Assembly: GCA_964617665.1 (NCBI GenBank)
Contig: CAZUAH010000575.1
Location: 1-8,774, forward strand
Reading direction: 5' to 3'
Source of the DNA: JADHUC01 sp964617665
Lineage (GTDB): Bacteria; Planctomycetota; Planctomycetia; Pirellulales; Pirellulaceae
Length of the DNA: 8,774 nucleotides
In this document: positions 1 through 5,966 of the stretch, piece after piece
Layout: every line of letters begins with the position of its first letter
How positions within the stretch are numbered: the stretch's first letter is position 1
Translations under genes and position numbers: made by a program
Notes under the pieces: model-generated
The model's database searches: none
Told to the model about the DNA's origin: nothing
The model's input: only the letters and a program-made list of their open reading frames with translations

Positions 1-368
1 GCCACGGCCTGAAGACCGGGAACGGCCAGCAGTTCGTCCGTGGACATCACTTTCAATCCCTTGAAACAACTGCTCTTCTGGGCTTTCTCGCGCCGTTTCG
101 GGTCGTCCTCCACAAAGCCGACAACCTCGAAGAGATCAGTCAGTTTGCGTAGTGTTCCGATCTTGTAGGCGTGCTGATTACCGGTGCCGATCTGCCCGAT
201 CTTGATAGGTTGTCTCTTGGCGGGAGTCACCTCCGAGGCGGCGGATAAACCGCCGGGCAGGGCTGCTCCCGCTGCGGTAACCCCGGAAACCGCAAGAAAG
301 GCACGTCGTGAAAAAGGCGCCTCATTCTCCGTGGCCACGTGTTCCGAGAAATTTCTCCGCGTCGTCAT
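1..368 (-). CDS. Tat-exported Gfo/Idh/MocA family oxidoreductase, N-terminal part (runs off left edge)
   Basis: The first 122 codons of a gene with no stop inside the window. Residues 20-25 read SRRAFL, followed by an Ala/Gly-rich stretch (about 26-45), which is a twin-arginine export signal. From residue 55 comes a beta strand and glycine loop, IKIGQIGTGNQHAYKIG, then FEVVGFVEDDPKRRE, which is the start of the NAD(P)-binding Rossmann fold of the Gfo/Idh/MocA family. The family reaction is nicotinamide-dependent oxidation or reduction of sugars or cyclitols, or redox-assisted glycoside cleavage. Tat export fits a protein that folds around its cofactor before export. Two ATGs lie six bases apart. 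I chose the second (368) because GGAG lies 7 bases upstream of it but only 1 base from the first (374). The first ATG would instead give an ATGA overlap with the small ORF upstream. Family and signal are secure; the substrate is unknown. Confidence 0.88.
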   Translation of the reverse strand, partial: MTTRRNFSEHVATENEAPFSRRAFLAVSGVTAAGAALPGGLSAASEVTPAKRQPIKIGQIGTGNQHAYKIGTLRKLTDLFEVVGFVEDDPKRREKAQKSSCFKGLKVMSTDELLAVPGLQAV

Positions 369-370
369 CG

Positions 371-499
371 TCATTCTCCTTTCTGGTAAGCGTTCGCCGG
401 ATCCATACTTGCCGGCATCGGTAGGCTGACGGGTTCAAACAAACGCCGTGGCACGGCCACCTCGGCCAATTGCGTTATTTCACGCATTGCTCTTTGCAT
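371..499 (-). CDS. Possible 42-residue small ORF coupled to the downstream oxidoreductase
   Basis: A short open frame begins with MQRAMREITQLAEVAVPRRL and ends ANAYQKGE, then TGA. AAGGA lies 10 bases before its ATG. Its start overlaps the last 25 bases of the sialidase-like gene in another frame. Its stop overlaps the alternative ATG of the left-edge oxidoreductase (ATGA), the usual sign of coupled translation. The peptide has no signal peptide or membrane segment, and I recognise no family. It fills the whole gap between the two large genes, which is otherwise unexplained. It may be a real small protein, a leader that couples translation, or a chance frame in GC-rich DNA. Confidence 0.35.
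   Translation of the reverse strand: MQRAMREITQLAEVAVPRRLFEPVSLPMPASMDPANAYQKGE
375..382 (-). promoter_or_regulatory. Ribosome binding site that decides between two ATG starts
   Basis: The minus strand reads AAAGGAGA here, a strong Shine-Dalgarno match. The ATG at 374-372 is almost in contact with it, while the ATG at 368-366 has a normal 7-base spacer after GGAG. This favours the downstream ATG for the left-edge oxidoreductase. The site also lies inside the last codons of the 42-codon ORF at 499-371, which would allow translational coupling if that ORF is real. Confidence 0.6.
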
Positions 500-2307
500 G
501 ATCTACCGTTCCTTCTCACGCTGAGCTTGTCCAGCTTGAAACGCGTGCTCACCACAGAGTGGCGGCGGTCATCGTTCCAGTACTTGATGTAGGTGGTCGC
601 CACGATCGTGCCATCGGGCAGCAGTTCCATGCCGGGGTAGCCCGTGTCGGCGTTGGCCCAACCGTATCCGTCGCGCCGACTGCCGTAGTGGTGAAGGAGC
701 TTGATGCGGAACTGGCCGGGCCGCGCATGACGAATGTCGTCATAGGTCCCCACCCAGGCCACGAACTGGCCATAGGTCGAGCTATCGAGTGCGCGGTCTC
801 GGAACGCGATCACCCAGCGGTCGTCAGGGGCCTGGACGCCTTCGTGGCGGTCGCCCGTCAGCCCCCATGCGGTATCCTCCGGCGCGCTCCACGTCTCGCC
901 CTCGTCTCGACTGAAGCACATCATGCTGTTGCCCTTGTGATGGTTCTCCCGCATGAGGCAGCACAGCTCCTGTCCGTCTGGGGACCGCAGGACAAAGGGC
1001 TCGCAGAGGTCCTTGTCCTTCTTCTGGGCGATCACGCGAAGCGCCGTCCATGTAAGCCCGCCATCGTCGGTCACCGACATGAAGACCCCTTGGTCCTTGC
1101 TGCTCAACCGCGTCTGCCCGAAGGCGGCCGTGCGTCCGTCCTTGAGCTGGACCATTCCGGTGAACGGCATGCCGCAACGAAAGCCGAGGGACGGCATCTC
1201 GACCCATGTCTTGCCGCCGTCCCCGCTCATCAGGCGCCCAATGTACCCGCCTCCGGTGATCACCCACAGCCGAGCCTTGCCCTGCCTGTCGACGATGCGA
1301 TACAGGCTGGGGCAGTTCCGCTGCTTGCTGTATCCCGGGGGCAGCGTGTCGTCGAGCCGAGTCCAGGTCAGACCTGCATCGTCGCTGCACGCCATGGGGC
1401 CACAGCGCCCACCGTGCTCGTAGGTCCACACGGCGAACATGGAGCGGGCGTCGGGCAGGAGAAGGGTCGTCGCGTGGCCTTGGTAGATCTCGTTCGTCCC
1501 GGCCGCGATCACCACGTGCCGTTCTTTGTCGCCGGATATGTCGACCACCGGCAACTCGTCCCGATAGGCGGGCACGAATTCCTTGGGCGCGTGGCCGTCT
1601 GGAGTGAGCCGCGCCAGCGACGCGATCTGCTGACCGGGCAGGACGACATCGTACACGCGAACGTCGCTCATCAGGCCTTCGAAGGGCCGGTTGCACGCCT
1701 CGTTGTTGCCGATGACACCCTTGCCCCCGCGCAGCACCACCGGTTCCGCGGACGGCTTGCCCCGGGTGTAGGGCGCTTGGGTCCCGTTGATGTAGAAGAG
1801 CGGGACATTGGCGGCGTCGCCACAGTCGTAGGTCACCGCGACGTGCGCCCACTCGCCCAAGCCGAACGACTGCCCCGAACAGCTCCAGCATCCCTTCCCG
1901 GCCCAGAAGGTCAGGTTCAGTCCCTCGCGATCCCCCCGAGTCACGTGCAGGAGGGAGCCGGGCCACTCGACGACGCGAGGATAGGGTTTGTCGCCCTTGC
2001 CCATGCCGGCCACCTTGACCCAGGCCGCGACGGTGAAGGAGTGGAGCGCCGGAGCTTGGAAGGTGGCGAGTGCGGCTGTATCGCCCGGGAAGCTTGCCGC
2101 GTTCTTGCGCGCACCCTGACTGGTTCGCACCCCGCCCTGTAGCGTCGCGGTTCGGCCATGGCCAGAACTATCCGCCAGCAGCGTCGCACCCGCGGGCTCC
2201 GTCATCGCCCAGTGAGCAACCGGTCCAGCCTTCGGGTCCGCGGAGCACTCCGCCAGCAGACCACCAATCATCAGCATCGCCGCCATCCAGTATGGTTCCG
2301 GCATCAT
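475..2307 (-). CDS. Secreted LamG-domain plus sialidase-fold (BNR repeat) protein
   Basis: A 610-residue two-domain protein. Residues 1-24 form a short hydrophobic Sec-type signal; LLAEC resembles a lipobox but has Glu before Cys. Residues about 29-235 are a concanavalin A-like (LamG) sandwich, with FTVAAWVKV, WAHVAVTYD and FEGLMSDVRVYD as hallmark strands. Residues about 265-595 are a six-bladed sialidase-type propeller with four Asp boxes: SDDAGLTW (308), SGDGGKTW (361), TDDGGLTW (413) and SRDEGETW (466). The end, DGTIVATTYIKY (565-576), is typical of bacterial proteins annotated as exo-alpha-sialidase and may carry the catalytic Tyr. I see no canonical F/YRIP motif ahead of the propeller, so true sialidase activity is uncertain; other terminal-sugar hydrolysis or binding is possible. 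AAAGGA lies 7 bases before the first ATG, fixing the start. Spot counts give about 63-65% GC, above the neighbouring sulfatase. The last 14 or so residues look non-conserved. Confidence 0.88.
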   Translation of the reverse strand: MMPEPYWMAAMLMIGGLLAECSADPKAGPVAHWAMTEPAGATLLADSSGHGRTATLQGGVRTSQGARKNAASFPGDTAALATFQAPALHSFTVAAWVKVAGMGKGDKPYPRVVEWPGSLLHVTRGDREGLNLTFWAGKGCWSCSGQSFGLGEWAHVAVTYDCGDAANVPLFYINGTQAPYTRGKPSAEPVVLRGGKGVIGNNEACNRPFEGLMSDVRVYDVVLPGQQIASLARLTPDGHAPKEFVPAYRDELPVVDISGDKERHVVIAAGTNEIYQGHATTLLLPDARSMFAVWTYEHGGRCGPMACSDDAGLTWTRLDDTLPPGYSKQRNCPSLYRIVDRQGKARLWVITGGGYIGRLMSGDGGKTWVEMPSLGFRCGMPFTGMVQLKDGRTAAFGQTRLSSKDQGVFMSVTDDGGLTWTALRVIAQKKDKDLCEPFVLRSPDGQELCCLMRENHHKGNSMMCFSRDEGETWSAPEDTAWGLTGDRHEGVQAPDDRWVIAFRDRALDSSTYGQFVAWVGTYDDIRHARPGQFRIKLLHHYGSRRDGYGWANADTGYPGMELLPDGTIVATTYIKYWNDDRRHSVVSTRFKLDKLSVRRNGRSCKEQCVK

Positions 2308-2326
2308 GTTGCCATCCTTTGAAAGT

Positions 2327-2407
2327 TCATTGTGTTGATATTTGAGTACAGGCTAAAACGAGTGCCATTGCCAATACAGCCAATTTGCTAATTTTGCTAT
2401 TCATCAT
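2327..2407 (-). pseudogene. Orphan lipoprotein signal peptide (26 codons), probable 5' remnant of a lost gene
   Basis: One base after the sulfatase stop, an ATG opens a frame reading MMNSKISKLAVLAMALVLAC, then six more residues and TGA. This is a textbook lipoprotein signal: two lysines, a hydrophobic core, and the lipobox LVLAC with Cys at residue 20. It is far too short to be a mature lipoprotein. The DNA is strikingly AT-rich: the 60 bases at 2341-2400 are about 38% GC, against above 60% in the next gene. The simplest reading is that a lipoprotein gene once followed the sulfatase and was cut off just after its signal sequence by a rearrangement that placed the sialidase-like gene here. A functional small lipopeptide is the alternative. 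The ribosome site is poor: GGA is only two bases from the second ATG. Confidence 0.5.
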
Positions 2408-2408
2408 C

Positions 2409-4226
2409 CTATTTCGCTTTAAGCTCTAAGTAGTCAAGGTTCACGCCGCTTTTTCTCTGACTCCGGAGTTCCATCCTGTTTCTACCCGGTCTCAACGTGA
2501 CTGTCAGCTTGACCACTTTATAAGTATTCCATCCGTCGGTTTTCGGAAGAAGGAGATTCGACTGTTCGACCCCGCCGACAAGCAGACTGCAATTTGAAGC
2601 CCCTCCAGATGCATAGCCCAGCACGAGTTCGAAATCTCCACCGTCCGAGCCGCCATCGACGCTAATCGCAACGGCCGCCCCCGGAGTTTGCATATTTCCG
2701 ACATGCCTGCTCCCGGCGATCGCCCCGCCGGAAACCTCGCCGGTTTCCAATTCATAGCGTGTGCCGTTCGGCGGGGCGGGATCGAAGAGTACCATCGTCT
2801 GATTCGGACTTTGCGAAAGCAGTGTTGTTAGGCGTTTTGCCAATTCGGGGTGCTCCTCAATCACATTATTGGATTCGCCGATATCTTCCCCAAAATTAAA
2901 GAGTTGCTTTTCCTTGGGATTCTCTTTCGCCCGGACGCCGGACCAATGTCCGTAGCGGCGGCCGTTGCGGTACTTCCATTCCCCGGTCCGGACCGCTTGA
3001 TTCCCCGAATAGTAAAACATCCCATACGGCGTTTCTTCTTGCGGACCGCCCATCATCAGGTTCTGAATGTTATGCCCGTCCGGTTTGAGTTCGAGTTCGG
3101 GCGGCAGTTTTGCGCACGTCATTTCGGCAAAGGTCGGCAGAAAGTCCATTGCCGTTGCCAGTTCCTTACACTCCGTTCCCGCCGGGATCTTCGCGGGCCA
3201 GCGCATCACACACGGCACCCGCTGACCGCCCTCGTAACTGGAGCCTTTTCCGTCACGCAACGGTTTGGCTGAACCACCGTGCTCACCTTTTATAAGCCAG
3301 GGCCCGTTATCAGAGGTGAAAATCACCAGGGTGTCTTCATCGACTCCGTTGGCTTTGAGTGCATCGAGAACCCGTCCCGTGTTGAAATCGATTTCCTCGA
3401 TGACATCGCCGTAGAGTCCGCCTGCACTTCTTCCTTCGAACTCAGGCGAGACAAAAAGTGGGACGTGCGGCATCGGGTTTGCCAGATAGAGGAAAAACGG
3501 CTTGCGATCCTTAACACTTTGCTCGATGAACCGGATGCTTTCGTCTGCGAGCCGGCGCGTGATCGTGGTCTGGTCGAGCGGAAACTCGATGCACTCTTCG
3601 TCGCGCATCAAAGGTACTTTATGCCTCATCCCACCCGGCTGCCTTCCTTCCGGTGCTGCCGCAAATGCCGCTTCGATTTTCTCCGGCGTAATGCCTTCCC
3701 GGTAGAGACAGTCGTCGGCATATTTCATATTCCTGGCCGGATACATATCGTTGCTGTAGGGAACGCCATAAAAGGAATCGAACCCCTGATTGGTCGGCAG
3801 GAATTTCGGTTCGTCGCCCAGATGCCATTTGCCCGCCGCCAGGGTTTTGTACCCGGCGGACTTGAGCAGCTCCGCGATGGTGAAATGCTTCGGGTCGAGT
3901 CCGTGCGAACCACGATTCGGAAAGAACACGCCCGGCACACCGACCCGGCGCGGATAACACCCGGTCGACAACGCCGCCCGTGAAGCGGAACAGACGGATG
4001 AAGCGACATAAAAATCGGTAAACCGTCGCCCCTCTTTCGCCATTTGATCGATGCGCGGCGTTTTGATTTTCGGTGCACCGAAACAGCCGAGATCTGCGTA
4101 GCCCATATCGTCATTAAAGATAATGATGATGTTTGGTTTATCAGGTTGCTCTGGATGTTCAGCCGCAGCCAGTTGCGCAGCGGTAACAACGATCGTGGCC
4201 AGGATCAGTGTGATTAGATTCATCAT
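2409..4226 (-). CDS. Secreted sulfatase (type I, CxAxR) with C-terminal CBM6/35-like domain
   Basis: A 605-residue exported sulfatase that would hydrolyse sulfate esters, probably on a polysaccharide. Residues 1 to about 22 are a Sec signal ending AAA before EHPEQ. The alkaline phosphatase/arylsulfatase fold runs from about 32 to 470. Visible hallmarks are the metal-binding pair D39-D40 (IIIIFNDDMGYADLG), the formylglycine motif CSASR at 79-83 followed by AALSTG, GKWHLG with K133 and H135, H254 in PMPHVPL, and TSDNG with D306-N307. CSASR has Ala where most sulfatases have Pro, still within the C-x-P/A-x-R consensus for formylglycine formation. Residues about 488-605, from YELETGE to NLDYLEL, look like a CBM6/35-type beta sandwich. 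I set the start at the ATG at 4226 because AGGA lies 8 bases upstream; an upstream TTG in frame would add nine residues and push charged residues ahead of the signal. GC is lower than in the sialidase-like gene. Confidence 0.93.
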   Translation of the reverse strand: MMNLITLILATIVVTAAQLAAAEHPEQPDKPNIIIIFNDDMGYADLGCFGAPKIKTPRIDQMAKEGRRFTDFYVASSVCSASRAALSTGCYPRRVGVPGVFFPNRGSHGLDPKHFTIAELLKSAGYKTLAAGKWHLGDEPKFLPTNQGFDSFYGVPYSNDMYPARNMKYADDCLYREGITPEKIEAAFAAAPEGRQPGGMRHKVPLMRDEECIEFPLDQTTITRRLADESIRFIEQSVKDRKPFFLYLANPMPHVPLFVSPEFEGRSAGGLYGDVIEEIDFNTGRVLDALKANGVDEDTLVIFTSDNGPWLIKGEHGGSAKPLRDGKGSSYEGGQRVPCVMRWPAKIPAGTECKELATAMDFLPTFAEMTCAKLPPELELKPDGHNIQNLMMGGPQEETPYGMFYYSGNQAVRTGEWKYRNGRRYGHWSGVRAKENPKEKQLFNFGEDIGESNNVIEEHPELAKRLTTLLSQSPNQTMVLFDPAPPNGTRYELETGEVSGGAIAGSRHVGNMQTPGAAVAISVDGGSDGGDFELVLGYASGGASNCSLLVGGVEQSNLLLPKTDGWNTYKVVKLTVTLRPGRNRMELRSQRKSGVNLDYLELKAK

Positions 4227-4230
4227 GGGT

Positions 4231-4238
4231 CTCTTCCT
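4231..4238 (-). promoter_or_regulatory. Ribosome binding site fixing the sulfatase start
   Basis: The minus strand reads AGGAAGAG, ending four bases before the first of two adjacent ATGs (4226 and 4223); AGGA itself lies 8 bases from the first. It sits inside the longest possible reading frame, which opens with TTG at 4253. That makes the TTG start unlikely and leaves a clean Sec signal peptide at the N-terminus. Confidence 0.6.
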
Positions 4239-4285
4239 GAGGGTGACGGCCAATCAATGGTGTCTGTCACTGCTCTCGTTCGGAA

Positions 4286-4315
4286 CAGAAAAGCAGGGGT
4301 CGGATACCTTTTCTG
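4286..4315. repeat. Short inverted repeat, 8-bp arms around a 14-base core
   Basis: The plus strand reads CAGAAAAG (4286-4293), then CAGGGGTCGGATAC, then CTTTTCTG (4308-4315). The arms are perfect inverted copies. It lies in the 94-base gap between the oxidoreductase and the sulfatase, six bases after the oxidoreductase stop. The stem is AT-rich with a long loop and no T-run, so it is a weak candidate for an intrinsic terminator. Its form, an A-run and a T-run around a GC-rich core, resembles dispersed palindromic elements I have seen in intergenic DNA of environmental bacteria, but copy number cannot be judged from one window. Confidence 0.5.
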
Positions 4316-4320
4316 GTCGG

Positions 4321-5811
4321 TTAGCTTTCAGTCTGGGAAACCTCGAAGCTCTTGCGGTACTTCCGGGTCAACATTGCGTTTGCCGCATTGTTGTTGGTAA
4401 AGGTCTCGGTCTTCGCATCCATCTTTAGCACGGGGCCGAGCGTCATCGGCGTTTCATTCAGGTCGACACCGTTGTCCTTCAGGTGTGCGATGTTGCGATC
4501 AATGGTTTCGACATTATCGTCGTCACCGCCAAACGTTTCGATTGCCTCTTTCACTTGCTCAATTGACGCTTGCTTGCCGAGTCGATACGAGATTGTGGCG
4601 GCGTGGCCAAGGCCGGCCGAGAGGTGGCCTTCGCGTATTTCAGCGTTCAAGTCGCGGGGGTTATGGCTCCTCACGGCGTCGACAAAGTTCTGGATATGAC
4701 TGTCGGTTCCGACGGCATACGGCGAACCCTTGACATTCCGGCCGAAGTGCTTCACGACCTTACCGTCGTGGTCCATCGCGAAGCCCTTGCCCCAATTGGC
4801 CAAGGCTACAATACCTTCGGTGCCGTAAAAAACATCTCCAATCTTTGCTTCGAACAGCGGATCGGTCTCAAGACCACGGACTTCGAACGTGATCGTCTTA
4901 TCGCCGAACTTGTGGATTGCTACTTGAGTGTTCGCCGTGTCACCGGCGTCGACATAGCCGAGTCGACCGCCATAGCTGATGACGCTGTCGCTAAGCGAGT
5001 CGATTCCCAGCCCCCACCGAGCGACATCCATCTGGTGTACGCCCTGGTTGTTGATGTCGCCATTGCCCCAGTGATATTGCCAATGCCAATCGTAGTGGAA
5101 TTGGGAACGAGTGACCGGCTGCATTTCGGCCGGGCCGACCCAAAGGTTGTAGTCGACCGACTTCAGTGGTTCGAACACTCCCGTCTTGCCGATCGACTTG
5201 CGACGGTTATAGCAAAGCCCCCGGGCTAGCTTGACCTCGCCAATTCTACCGCTTTGCACATAATCAACCGCAGCGATGGCTCCCTCAAGCGACCGGCTCT
5301 GAGTGCCGGTTTGGCAGATCTTCTTGTACTTTCGCGCCGTTGCAGCAAGCCGCCGACCTTCGGAGATGTTGTGCGACACCGGCTTCTCGACATAGACATC
5401 CTTGCCCGCCTGCATGGCCCAAATTCCGGCCAAGGCATGCCAGTGATTGGGCGTGGCGATGACAACGACGTCGAGGGCCTTATCATCAAATCCCTGTCGC
5501 ATATCGCGGATGAACTTGGGGCGATAGCCGAATTGCTTTTCAAACTCAGCAACCCGATTTTGCCCAATCGTCTCGTCAACATCACAAATGTACTTGACGT
5601 GACATCCGCGAGTCTTGGCAAATCGACGGACAAGGTCATTACCGCGACTGCGTACGCCGCAGACCATCACATCAAGCTTGTCGTTGGCAGAAGCAGTAGT
5701 GGCGGCTGCATGGGCCTCTACCGCATTGGAAGCAACACCGTGCCCGGCAGCAAGGGCCGCGGCCGCGATGGTAGAGTCGCTCAAGAAACGTCGTCGTGTG
5801 AGATGGGGCAT
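4321..5811 (-). CDS. Tat-exported Gfo/Idh/MocA family oxidoreductase
   Basis: A complete 496-residue member of the family. Residues 5-11 (TRRRFLS) followed by an Ala-rich core to about 40 form a Tat signal. The Rossmann domain spans about 45-165: KLDVMVCGVRSRGNDLV gives an unusual glycine loop (G52...R56-G57 rather than GxGxxG), then YICDVDE, DVVVIATPNHWHA (114-126) and the hallmark YVEKPVS with E142-K143-P144. K143 is the residue that usually positions substrate in the family. The C-terminal sheet domain contains WGNGDINNQGVHQMDVARWG, with H259 and D262 in the conserved H-x-x-D position, and ends with the HIQNFVDAV and GLGHAATISYRLG stretches common in planctomycete members. Likely role: NAD(H)-linked redox chemistry on a sugar or glycoside in the periplasm, possibly with a tightly held cofactor as in GH109-like relatives. 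GAGG lies 9 bases before the ATG. Substrate unknown. Confidence 0.93.
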   Translation of the reverse strand: MPHLTRRRFLSDSTIAAAALAAGHGVASNAVEAHAAATTASANDKLDVMVCGVRSRGNDLVRRFAKTRGCHVKYICDVDETIGQNRVAEFEKQFGYRPKFIRDMRQGFDDKALDVVVIATPNHWHALAGIWAMQAGKDVYVEKPVSHNISEGRRLAATARKYKKICQTGTQSRSLEGAIAAVDYVQSGRIGEVKLARGLCYNRRKSIGKTGVFEPLKSVDYNLWVGPAEMQPVTRSQFHYDWHWQYHWGNGDINNQGVHQMDVARWGLGIDSLSDSVISYGGRLGYVDAGDTANTQVAIHKFGDKTITFEVRGLETDPLFEAKIGDVFYGTEGIVALANWGKGFAMDHDGKVVKHFGRNVKGSPYAVGTDSHIQNFVDAVRSHNPRDLNAEIREGHLSAGLGHAATISYRLGKQASIEQVKEAIETFGGDDDNVETIDRNIAHLKDNGVDLNETPMTLGPVLKMDAKTETFTNNNAANAMLTRKYRKSFEVSQTES

Positions 5812-5880
5812 GGTTGAAAGCCTCGTGGATGGGGGAAAGTGTGTGATCGTTCTTAGCCGAGCGGCGGGAATTTTGTTACT

Positions 5881-5941
5881 CGTGGGATAGGCTTCCAGCC
5901 TGTCGATGGTGTTGCCTGACAGGCTGGAAGCCTATCCCACG
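5881..5941. repeat. REP/BIME-like palindrome with 24-bp perfect arms
   Basis: Bases 5881-5904 and 5918-5941 are perfect inverted copies separated by a 13-base spacer (GATGGTGTTGCCT). Each arm contains its own mini-palindrome, AGGCT-TCC-AGCCT, preceded by GTGG. A small hairpin with a 5' GTRG tetranucleotide, present as two units head to head, is the known layout of REP sequences in BIMEs mobilised by RAYT (Y1-type) transposases. No T-run follows on either strand, so it is not a classical terminator. In RNA it would still form a very stable hairpin between the DHDPS-like and oxidoreductase cistrons and could stabilise or separate the transcripts. The rest of the 155-base gap shows nothing I can name. 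Confidence 0.8.
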
Positions 5942-5966
5942 GATAAATTCTCATCTACCGGTCGCC

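Noticed and set aside
824..1966. A 380-codon minus-strand frame inside the sialidase-like gene.
   Set aside because: Very Arg-rich and low in complexity, as expected from a shifted frame of a GC-rich gene; no recognisable motif.
559..2142. A 527-codon open frame on the plus strand opposite the sialidase-like gene.
   Set aside because: It is a mirror of a GC-rich gene. Its translation has no domain, signal or family pattern, while the opposite strand has four Asp boxes and a LamG domain.
2341..2400. A sigma-70-like promoter ahead of the sialidase-like gene in the AT-rich stretch.
   Set aside because: TTGGCA-like hexamers occur, but no convincing -10 box at a good distance; AT-richness is explained equally well by the signal-peptide fragment.
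3279..3983. A 234-codon plus-strand frame opposite the sulfatase.
   Set aside because: The sulfatase on the other strand carries its full set of catalytic motifs; this frame carries none.
4227..4253. TTG start at 4253 for the sulfatase.
   Set aside because: It would read through the ribosome site and place MAVTLRKRP in front of the signal peptide; the ATG at 4226 has a well-spaced AGGA.
5881..5941. Reading the long palindrome as a Rho-independent terminator.
   Set aside because: No run of T follows the hairpin on either strand, and the nested GTGG-headed units fit a REP/BIME element better.
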